From IMG/VR virus record IMGVR_UViG_3300028007_000003, positions 1 through 51,063 of that record: 51,063 nucleotides of DNA. The stretch is one strand, 5' to 3'. Source of the stretch: a virus. The notes beneath the pieces are model-generated. The model saw only the letters and a list, made by a program, of their open reading frames with translations, had not been told where the DNA came from and did not search any database. This document shows, one piece after another, positions 30,006-36,259 of this stretch. How positions within the stretch are numbered: the first letter of the stretch is position 1; each line of letters begins with the position of its first letter. Position numbers and translations under genes: made by a program.

Positions 30006-30099
30006 AAAAACAAAATCCCGCAAACAAAGGGTCTATCACTTCTAACCTTTCGATGGGAGTGCCTCTATTTACGGGAATTTGAATGTTAAATATTTTCAT
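29998..30099 (-). CDS. Short ORF, probable N-terminal gene fragment, 33 aa
   Basis: Encodes MKIFNIQIPVNRGTPIERLE and a FAGFCFYD end. The sequence reads like the beginning of a larger globular protein and is cut off where the PD-(D/E)XK endonuclease begins (8-nt overlap). It is flanked by a near-perfect 15-nt inverted repeat (30031-30045 and 30102-30116). Likely a remnant of a gene disrupted by the endonuclease; alternatively a short leader peptide. Confidence 0.4.
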   Translation of the reverse strand: MKIFNIQIPVNRGTPIERLEVIDPLFAGFCFYD

Positions 30100-30116
30100 G
30101 ATTAGAAATGATAGAC
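30031..30116 (-). repeat. 15-nt inverted repeat (14 of 15) around a start codon
   Basis: GTCTATCACTTCTAA (30031-30045) and TTAGAAATGATAGAC (30102-30116) are complementary with one mismatch. In the minus-strand transcript the first arm lies immediately before the ATG of the 33-aa frame and the second arm is inside it, so the RNA would form a long hairpin across its start. It could be a regulatory RNA structure or the border of an inserted element. Confidence 0.6.
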
Positions 30117-30131
30117 AATGCTAATTTAATA

Positions 30132-30719
30132 CTATTTATTTAATTTTTTATAAAAATCTTTAATAAAATAAAAAATACCATACCCATTATTAGTATTTTC
30201 TTCAAATAAAAACTGCTCTGGTTCAAAAACTCTACCTTCTATATCATTTCTAACTATAATATTAGGAACTACTTCTTTTACAGCCTTATTAACATCAGAA
30301 CAATAAAAGTCATGACCCGCAAAAATAGCATTATCCAACAATTTGGGATACCAAGCTAATAACGAATCTTTAGTTTCTTGATACTCATGAGATGAATCTA
30401 AGTATAAAAAATGAAAATAACCATCATTGAACATATTAGAAGCGGTTACGCTATCGTAAGGTATTACTTCTATAAATTCTCCTAATCCACTTTTTATAAT
30501 ATTAGTGTATATCGTTTTCATTTGTTCATATTGACCGTAATCCATATTATCAATCATGTACAATTTGAAACTTTTGCCAAGTTTATGTAACTCTTTAGCA
30601 AGAAAAAGCGAACTATGCCCATCAGCAACACCAATTTCTGCTACCTTACAATTATTTGGAAGTTGATTTGCAATTCTTGAATAAAAGTCACTAAAATCAA
30701 ACATTAATGCTTCACTCAT
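30132..30719 (-). CDS. SAM-dependent methyltransferase (class I, Methyltransf_24-like), 195 aa
   Basis: Start chosen at 30719 (MSEALMFDFSDFY) because it overlaps the upstream glycosyltransferase stop by ATGA; the longer frame to 30785 is not needed. CKVAEIGVADGHSSLFLAKE contains the SAM-binding E-x-G-x-x-x-G loop (about residues 24-30). SFKLYMIDNMDYGQYEQM gives the acidic residue after strand II, and HFLYLDSSHEYQETKDSLL (about 110-130) matches the Methyltransf_24 signature with Asp, Ser and His. Such enzymes methylate sugars or other small hydroxyls. It is the third methyltransferase of the cassette. Confidence 0.8.
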   Translation of the reverse strand: MSEALMFDFSDFYSRIANQLPNNCKVAEIGVADGHSSLFLAKELHKLGKSFKLYMIDNMDYGQYEQMKTIYTNIIKSGLGEFIEVIPYDSVTASNMFNDGYFHFLYLDSSHEYQETKDSLLAWYPKLLDNAIFAGHDFYCSDVNKAVKEVVPNIIVRNDIEGRVFEPEQFLFEENTNNGYGIFYFIKDFYKKLNK

Positions 30720-31468
30720 ATTTTTATCCAATTTTCGGGAATTATATCGTTTACATTCATATTCATCCACCCACGTTGAAACCAATCTTTTGGTGTTACA
30801 ACAATCTTTTCTGGATTTTTATTAAGCCATGCAGACCACCAAGAAAAAGTTGAAGATGAATTAATGTGAGAATGACAACAACTCATTTCAATAAGGTCTT
30901 GTTCTTCGCTTGTATTTAAACTATATTCAAAATCGTAAAGTTTTCCATGCCTTTCGATAAATAACGGTATATTATCGGAATATACCTTAAACCTAACAAT
31001 TCCCGTATTTTCTTTTATATATTTAATTGCAGATAATATATATTCTTCATCTATAATGATGTGCTTGCCAGGTATTTTTAAATAATCACCATACCTTGCG
31101 TGCAAAGAGCATATAGGCTCTATTTTCCATGGATAATTAAACAAGTATAATATTTCACTTCGGTAATCTTTGAAGTATTTTTCACTTTGGCGATACCCAT
31201 GTATAATGATATTTTTTTGCCTCCAAGATTCATCAAAGGGAATTTCTTGGTACTCATGACCATTTTCCCATAATTCTATTTTTTCTAAATTATTGTCATA
31301 GGACTTATCTTGCAAATCCGTCAAATAAATAGGAGACCAAAATGCGTCTGTTGTATGCAACGGGACGGTAAAATTAAGTTCGTGTTTTAATGCGTAAGCG
31401 ATAGATGTGGCACATTCAAACAGAAAATTGCCCATTCTGCCTACTGCTGGAAATGTTACGTGAGGCAT
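30716..31468 (-). CDS. GT11 fucosyltransferase-type glycosyltransferase, 250 aa
   Basis: VGRMGNFLFECATSIAYALK near the N-terminus, HARYGDY at about 123-129 (the GT11 H-x-R-x-x-D-Y motif) and SSSTFSWWSAWLN at about 204-216, followed by VVTPKDWF, are the signature blocks of alpha-1,2/alpha-1,6-type fucosyltransferases of family GT11. These enzymes use GDP-L-fucose, and GDP-L-galactose is its close analogue. Given the GDP-mannose 3,5-epimerase in the same cassette, L-galactose is a plausible donor here. Length (250) is slightly short of the typical 280-300. Starts by one-base overlap with the stop of the upstream HNH-like gene at 31468. Confidence 0.85.
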   Translation of the reverse strand: MPHVTFPAVGRMGNFLFECATSIAYALKHELNFTVPLHTTDAFWSPIYLTDLQDKSYDNNLEKIELWENGHEYQEIPFDESWRQKNIIIHGYRQSEKYFKDYRSEILYLFNYPWKIEPICSLHARYGDYLKIPGKHIIIDEEYILSAIKYIKENTGIVRFKVYSDNIPLFIERHGKLYDFEYSLNTSEEQDLIEMSCCHSHINSSSTFSWWSAWLNKNPEKIVVTPKDWFQRGWMNMNVNDIIPENWIKI

Positions 31469-32118
31469 TATTTATTTTTGTTTTTATAAAAATTATAAAC
31501 GTAATCAAAATTTTTTCCTCTTTTTAGCATTTTATTAATTTGAGCGCATCTTGTATTTAATTTTTTAGCCCAATAAGTTATTATCAACCTTTCGCCATTA
31601 TATTCAATCCATACATTAGTGCTTTTATTCCTGCTTTGCTGCTCATTAGTAGCCCATCTGCAATTAGACGGTTCATAATTACCATTAATATCGGGGTATC
31701 TATCTAAACTATGTTGTAAAGTCGGTTTTTTACCCATATCCTCAAAGAAATTTTCAAAACTATTTAACCATCTATCACACACAGAAATACCCCTTGCTCC
31801 ATATCTATGATATTTTTTAGTAGATTTTAAATTACACCTATTAATCATCGCTCGCCATGCGTCATATTCTCTTGTTCTGCCTAATTGTTTATTGTTTTGA
31901 CCATGCTTAAAAGCTCTTTTAGATGTTAATTCCGAATTTAAGCACCCGCAAGATTTAATATGCCCACTTTTTAAACTATCCCCTCTAACTATACTATCAT
32001 TCCCACAATCGCATTTGCACATCCATTTATACCCTCCATTTGAATACATTTCATTAGTGTGTCCAACGACAGTAAGCCTATTAAATTTTTTCCCCAATAA
32101 ATTCTCAAATGCACCCAT
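31468..32118 (-). CDS. HNH-like phage endonuclease with N-terminal zinc ribbon, 216 aa
   Basis: NLLGKKFNRLTVVGHTN begins the protein. WMCKCDCGNDSIVRGDSLKS followed by SCGC gives four or five Cys of a zinc ribbon (about residues 33-59). The second half has TREYDAWRAMINRCN, YGARGISVCDRWLNSFENF, LDRYPDINGNYEPSNCRWAT and EQQSRNK, the well-known block order of a large family of phage proteins annotated as HNH endonucleases. The helical C-terminus with an ITYWAKKLNTRC segment may bind DNA. It sits inside the carbohydrate cassette, overlapping the GT11 gene by one base. It begins 14 nt after a hairpin-rich noncoding element (32132-32230), possibly part of its mobile unit. Confidence 0.75.
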   Translation of the reverse strand: MGAFENLLGKKFNRLTVVGHTNEMYSNGGYKWMCKCDCGNDSIVRGDSLKSGHIKSCGCLNSELTSKRAFKHGQNNKQLGRTREYDAWRAMINRCNLKSTKKYHRYGARGISVCDRWLNSFENFFEDMGKKPTLQHSLDRYPDINGNYEPSNCRWATNEQQSRNKSTNVWIEYNGERLIITYWAKKLNTRCAQINKMLKRGKNFDYVYNFYKNKNK

Positions 32119-32131
32119 ATAATAAAAAATG

Positions 32132-32230
32132 CCGCCTACGCAATGTGCTTTAACTCATACCGTTAGGTAGGGGTATCATTGCGAGGCGGGGTAATTTTAA
32201 GTATTTTGACATACGATATAAGTTAAAGCA
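32132..32230 (-). ncRNA. Pseudoknot-forming intergenic RNA element with terminator-like hairpin
   Basis: Read on the minus strand, CCGCCTCGCAATG (32177-32189) pairs with CATTGCGTAGGCGG (32132-32145) over 13 bp with a single bulge, directly followed by six U. Its loop contains AGTTAAAGCA (32146-32155), which is perfectly complementary over 10 nt to TGCTTTAACT just upstream (32221-32230). The two helices would form a pseudoknot or compete. The element lies between a glycosyltransferase fragment and the HNH-like gene. A conditional terminator/riboswitch or a structured element belonging to the mobile endonuclease are both possible. Confidence 0.55.
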
Positions 32231-32233
32231 GTG

Positions 32234-32464
32234 CTAACTTACAACTTCTATTTTTAAGTTCCTAATTTTTTCAAGTATTTTTTCTCTAAAGTCGCCTGTT
32301 CGGTGTACATTATTGATGTAGTGGGATAATGGGTGAACGGCATGATTGTACTGTAAGCCTTCTACTATTTTAAAATTTTTACCCGACATTATCCAATTAT
32401 AGTTTTGATATAGGCTATCGCTTGTTACGGGGTCAACGCTACCGTCCCATACTTCTAAATACAT
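32234..32464 (-). pseudogene. C-terminal fragment of a duplicated GT2-like gene, 76 aa
   Basis: The 76-residue product reads SVDPVTSDSLYQNYNWIMSG, then VEGLQYNHAVHPLSHY. This parallels the C-terminal end of the upstream glycosyltransferase (DPHSSDSIFMNYQWLNRG and LTYQHTIHENSHY). The two are therefore paralogous C-termini, and this copy lacks the whole nucleotide-binding half. It starts at ATG 32464, two bases after the full gene ends. It is probably the remnant of a tandem GT2 duplication truncated by insertion of the 32132-32230 element and the HNH-like gene. Translation is possible, but activity as a transferase is not. Confidence 0.75.
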
Positions 32465-32466
32465 AA

Positions 32467-33162
32467 TTATTTCATATTTTTCAAATTTTCTTCAATCTCT
32501 TTATAAAATTCTGGAGATTTATGGCAGTTTGCTTTATAATGCGAATTTTCGTGAATGGTATGCTGATAGGTTAGCTTGGGGACAAAGTATATTGAGTTCC
32601 CCCTATTAAGCCATTGGTAATTCATAAATATGCTGTCAGATGAATGAGGGTCTATATTTTGGTCAAAACACTTTAAATATTCATCCCTATTGACAAACAT
32701 ATTATGTGTATTTAGTGCTGTATCAAACATTGACTTACCCATATATCCCGATACGTTTGTTTTGTCTATCTTAAGACCCGAATAGGCTCTGTAATCAAAT
32801 ATTGGGGCAGCAAAAGTTGGGGCTAATATTGTTTTTTCATCCCACTCCTGTTCAAATACTATATCAATATAATCGGTATTAATTATATTATCTGAATCAA
32901 ATAAAATACAAAATTCTGATTTTGCGTATGATATAGCAGTCATTTTATTTCTGTAACAGTCTTGGTTGGTAATGTTCCTATAAAGCCTAATCTTTGGCAA
33001 CATATCGCAGTAGGACTTTAATTCATTAAATGTTTCCAATTTACTTGCATCATCAACTATTACTATCTCTGATATTCTTTCATCATTATATACTTTGCTA
33101 AAACTGTTTAAGGTCATTTCTACTCTTTCATAAGTGGGTATCGCTATCGTTATTTGCTCCAT
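32467..33162 (-). CDS. GT2-type glycosyltransferase, 231 aa
   Basis: ITIAIPTYERVEMTLNSFSK (residues 3-22) and EIVIVDDASKLETF give the N-terminal nucleotide-binding part of a GT-A fold. ILFDSDNII (about 91-99) is the DxD-like metal-binding motif. The C-terminus (SSDSIFMNYQWLNRG, YQHTIHENSHY) is shared with the truncated paralog downstream. GT2 enzymes invert configuration with UDP- or GDP-sugars. At 231 residues it is compact, as many phage GT2 enzymes are. It is co-transcribed with the GT25 gene 4 nt upstream. Confidence 0.8.
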   Translation of the reverse strand: MEQITIAIPTYERVEMTLNSFSKVYNDERISEIVIVDDASKLETFNELKSYCDMLPKIRLYRNITNQDCYRNKMTAISYAKSEFCILFDSDNIINTDYIDIVFEQEWDEKTILAPTFAAPIFDYRAYSGLKIDKTNVSGYMGKSMFDTALNTHNMFVNRDEYLKCFDQNIDPHSSDSIFMNYQWLNRGNSIYFVPKLTYQHTIHENSHYKANCHKSPEFYKEIEENLKNMK

Positions 33163-33166
33163 AAAT

Positions 33167-33781
33167 TTATTTTAGTTCTGCTAATTTTTGATAGTATCTT
33201 GGTGTTATAAATGCGTCCCAATTAATGTCTGCGTTTCCAATGCTTGAAAAGCCAGTTCGCTGTGTAGCCAAAAGTGGGTACGTTATAAAACATTTCTGTG
33301 CTGTTTGAACCTTATCTACTATGCAATTATCTATTGGTGCTGTTAGTCCTTCTGATAAAATATATTTCATCCCTGTTAAAGATATAGCCCATGCGTGAGT
33401 AGCGTAAGCACCATCTAATTGTAAAAGATTTGTACCTGCTCTATATTTAAAACCTCTTGTACATTGCGCCCCTAAAAACAATATATGCCAATCAGAAGGT
33501 AATTGTTCTAATGCTTTTTCGATTACACCATTAGGATTTTCTACCCACATACAATCATCTTCAAATATAAGTATTGCTTTGTAATTTTTTTCTATCGCTT
33601 CTTTTAAAATGTTTTCTACAACTAACCGCAAACCTTCTGCTCCACTTTCATGTTTTATCCCATCTACTAATTTAAAAGGTATATCATACTTATCCATTTC
33701 TTCACATACTTGCAGCAATCTGTCCTTTCGGTCAGGCAAGTTAATAACGTATATTTCATCGAAGTAATTAGTCCAACTCAT
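33167..33781 (-). CDS. GT25-family glycosyltransferase, 204 aa
   Basis: EIYVINLPDRKDRLLQVCEE (residues 9-28) is the classic start of GT25 (LPS beta-1,4-galactosyltransferase-like) enzymes. AILIFEDDCMWVENP (about 70-84) carries the EDD metal/nucleotide motif, and DGAYATHAWAISLTGMKYIL fits the acceptor-side segment. It is the first gene of the carbohydrate cassette, 4 nt after the large-terminase stop, so it is read on the terminase transcript. The sugar donor cannot be read from the sequence. Confidence 0.85.
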   Translation of the reverse strand: MSWTNYFDEIYVINLPDRKDRLLQVCEEMDKYDIPFKLVDGIKHESGAEGLRLVVENILKEAIEKNYKAILIFEDDCMWVENPNGVIEKALEQLPSDWHILFLGAQCTRGFKYRAGTNLLQLDGAYATHAWAISLTGMKYILSEGLTAPIDNCIVDKVQTAQKCFITYPLLATQRTGFSSIGNADINWDAFITPRYYQKLAELK

Positions 33782-33784
33782 AAA

Positions 33785-35899
33785 TTATCCTACTTTTCTT
33801 CTTTTAAAATAATCATTTATATTCAATGTTTGTTTGTTTCTCCAGTTAGCAGGATTATCTTTCACATTTATAAGTGTAACACCCGCAGCCATTGGCTCAT
33901 CAAATTTTTCAGTATCTTCTACTTTAAACCCTAACCAACCCGTATCTTTTCTAAGAAGTGTTTTAAAGAGAACTTTAGATATAAACTTATTTATGTATGC
34001 TTCCGTATAATCACAAATCACCTGCACTGCGTTTCCTGCTGTTATTATACCGGGTTCTACTTCTCCGGGCATCCATGTTAAAAATGCACCACATCCCCAA
34101 TCGTTAAAATCATTTTTCCAATGGTTTACGTTTCTTTCAAATAGAACTTCACAACCACACCACCATGCCATTTTTAATATTTCTTCATTTGCTGCTCTTG
34201 TACTTTCGGGTCTATTGGAAAATCTAAGCACAAACATATTATTATACCTGCTGCTTAAATTCATTTCGTCTTGCAATTGATAGGCAAAAGCCGCACAATT
34301 CGACCTTCTTTTATCTTTTGTTTTATCGTATCTAAATGGGTCGCATCCTATTCTTATAGCAAAATTATTATTAGGGATATACCTTTCACCTTGCACATAT
34401 ACGTTATTTGGATTTTTTGGCAACCAACCTTTTACTTTTTCAAACATACCTTTTTCATTAGCCACCCATTCAACTTCATTAGGAACGTAGGTTACGTTTC
34501 CGTAGCCATCCGTAACAGGTCTTTTTATTTTATATCCATCTTTCCAAACTAAATCTCCAAATTCAGTTATTCCATCTACCCATATAATATTATCTAATTG
34601 AGTGTTTATTAATTCAGGGTTATACAAGGCAAATTCTCCATCTGCTGAAAACGCCTGTTTAAAGTTCATTGGGTTTTTACGCTTAAATGAACTCATTTTA
34701 CGAGTATCACCCTTTAATTCATAACCCCTAATTGTATTCAATAAAAAAGCTGTTGCCTTTTCTTCTTCTGCATAACCGTATCGGTCAAACATCATACCCT
34801 TTTGTGCGGGTAAGAAATATGTATATAACCCACTTGAAGTTCTATTGTTTTCGTTTCTTTCAAGCGGGTTACTATCTGCTGTTAGTTCTTGGAAATCATA
34901 GTTTTCTTCTTCCCCCTTTTCTGGTTCAACGGTAGTGGTAAACCAATGCTTCCCTTGCATTAAACCGTCAATTTCAGTACAATATCTTACTACGTTTTGT
35001 CTTTCTTTTATTGAAACAGGCTTTTTTGTCTTACCGCTTTCATCCGAAATGTAAGAGTGCAACTCTGGCCCATCGTACGCTGCTTCTGATGAAGATTTAT
35101 AATCAATAAACGAATTTAATGGTTCTTCAAAATCATTATCATCTTCTTCTGTTTTAGAGCCTCTCCTTGATGTAGCAAAAAATCTTAATTCATCATTAGG
35201 ACTATCCCCCTTCATTACGTCATAGCGTGGTCTGAAAAAGTCTGGTAGTGTTTTCCACGGATCACGAATAGCCTTTTTAAAAACTTCTTCGGCATCATCG
35301 TCAGCCTTGCTCTGAACACCCCCATGATGATTAGCTAACCTTGACGTTCTTTCGTATAGCCAACAACCAACCCTTGCTGTTTTACCGTTTTTTCTTTTTG
35401 TTAATTCGTTAATTCCTAAACAATCGGGGTCAAACATACAATATGAAACAACATAAAATAAATCCCTGTCAGGAATACGAAAATCCATTAGTTTACCCTG
35501 AAACTTCCAATATGTTATATATAGATAATGAAGCCCTGTTATATATATTAATTCTGCTTTTTTTTCTTTAGGATTATAATTCCAAAACCAAACCCCTCTT
35601 AACCTTCTTTTCCATTCCCTAATTCTTATTTCTTCTAAATAAGGGTCTATATAATCGGGTCTAATTTTTTGAGCCTCTTTTTCTTTTTTCCTTCTTGCAT
35701 TATAATCTGATGGCAATTTGGGTCTAATCCAAATACAATCTTCATCATTTTTAGTTCTTTCTAATATGTCCGTAGGTAAAACCTCTCCGCTTTGAGAACA
35801 CAAACCGTACCCAACAGGGGGGACATAGCATTTATAGGTAAACCCAAATGCATTGTCGGGTATTTCAAATAAAGTTCCGTTTTCTATTTCGTAAAACAT
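33785..35899 (-). CDS. terL: Terminase large subunit, 704 aa
   Basis: A DNA-packaging motor of large-phage type. The ATPase half contains LTKRKNGKTARV (Walker A-like, about residues 166-177) and HSYISDESGK (Walker B plus catalytic Glu, about 281-290), then WFTTTVEPEKG as a coupling-motif candidate. The nuclease half has IGCDPFRYD (catalytic Asp, about 520-530) and a CEVLFERNVNHWKNDF segment. The N-terminal 150 residues form an extra domain common in Bacteroidota phage terminases. It docks on the portal, hydrolyses ATP to package DNA and cuts the concatemer. A putative small subunit lies 3 nt upstream. A large carbohydrate cassette separates it from its usual neighbour, the portal gene. Confidence 0.9.
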   Translation of the reverse strand: MFYEIENGTLFEIPDNAFGFTYKCYVPPVGYGLCSQSGEVLPTDILERTKNDEDCIWIRPKLPSDYNARRKKEKEAQKIRPDYIDPYLEEIRIREWKRRLRGVWFWNYNPKEKKAELIYITGLHYLYITYWKFQGKLMDFRIPDRDLFYVVSYCMFDPDCLGINELTKRKNGKTARVGCWLYERTSRLANHHGGVQSKADDDAEEVFKKAIRDPWKTLPDFFRPRYDVMKGDSPNDELRFFATSRRGSKTEEDDNDFEEPLNSFIDYKSSSEAAYDGPELHSYISDESGKTKKPVSIKERQNVVRYCTEIDGLMQGKHWFTTTVEPEKGEEENYDFQELTADSNPLERNENNRTSSGLYTYFLPAQKGMMFDRYGYAEEEKATAFLLNTIRGYELKGDTRKMSSFKRKNPMNFKQAFSADGEFALYNPELINTQLDNIIWVDGITEFGDLVWKDGYKIKRPVTDGYGNVTYVPNEVEWVANEKGMFEKVKGWLPKNPNNVYVQGERYIPNNNFAIRIGCDPFRYDKTKDKRRSNCAAFAYQLQDEMNLSSRYNNMFVLRFSNRPESTRAANEEILKMAWWCGCEVLFERNVNHWKNDFNDWGCGAFLTWMPGEVEPGIITAGNAVQVICDYTEAYINKFISKVLFKTLLRKDTGWLGFKVEDTEKFDEPMAAGVTLINVKDNPANWRNKQTLNINDYFKRRKVG

Positions 35900-35902
35900 A
35901 TA

Positions 35903-36256
35903 TTATTCTATTGTAGCTGTACCGTCTGCTATTGAACGTGGAGATACGGGGGTATAAACATTTACCTTTTGCTCACCTTCCATTTTTAATTCAAGTTTCA
36001 AATCTCTAACAGATTTTATCATTGTGGGTAAATTTTCCCACAATTCTTTTGAATTTTTATACGCAACAGTATCAGCCTTTTCTTCCGAAGAAATTTTACT
36101 GCTAATCTTAAATGTTTTTAAGTATTCTATTTGTTGGTCAAGAATATTAACTAAAACTAAATAACCCTCTCTTGCGGGGTCATATTGACCTATACCCATC
36201 CTTTTTTCATATTCTGCTATTTTTTTATTTGCAGCTTCTAACGATGTTTCAGCCAT
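35903..36256 (-). CDS. Putative terminase small subunit, 117 aa
   Basis: A 117-residue, mostly helical protein: AETSLEAANKKIAEYEKRMG at the N-terminus, then a long helical part (YLVLVNILDQQIEYLKTF, NLPTMIKSVRDLKLELKM) and a short basic and polar tail. No helix-turn-helix is obvious. The position, exactly 3 nt upstream of the large terminase, and the size match small terminases that recognise the packaging site. It could instead be a late structural accessory protein. Assigned by context. Confidence 0.55.
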   Translation of the reverse strand: MAETSLEAANKKIAEYEKRMGIGQYDPAREGYLVLVNILDQQIEYLKTFKISSKISSEEKADTVAYKNSKELWENLPTMIKSVRDLKLELKMEGEQKVNVYTPVSPRSIADGTATIE

Positions 36257-36259
36257 ATA

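Noticed and set aside
32132-32230. Group I intron or self-cleaving ribozyme
   Set aside because: Only about 100 nt, with no recognisable P7/P3 core or ribozyme consensus; the 5' and 3' flanks are not halves of one gene in frame.
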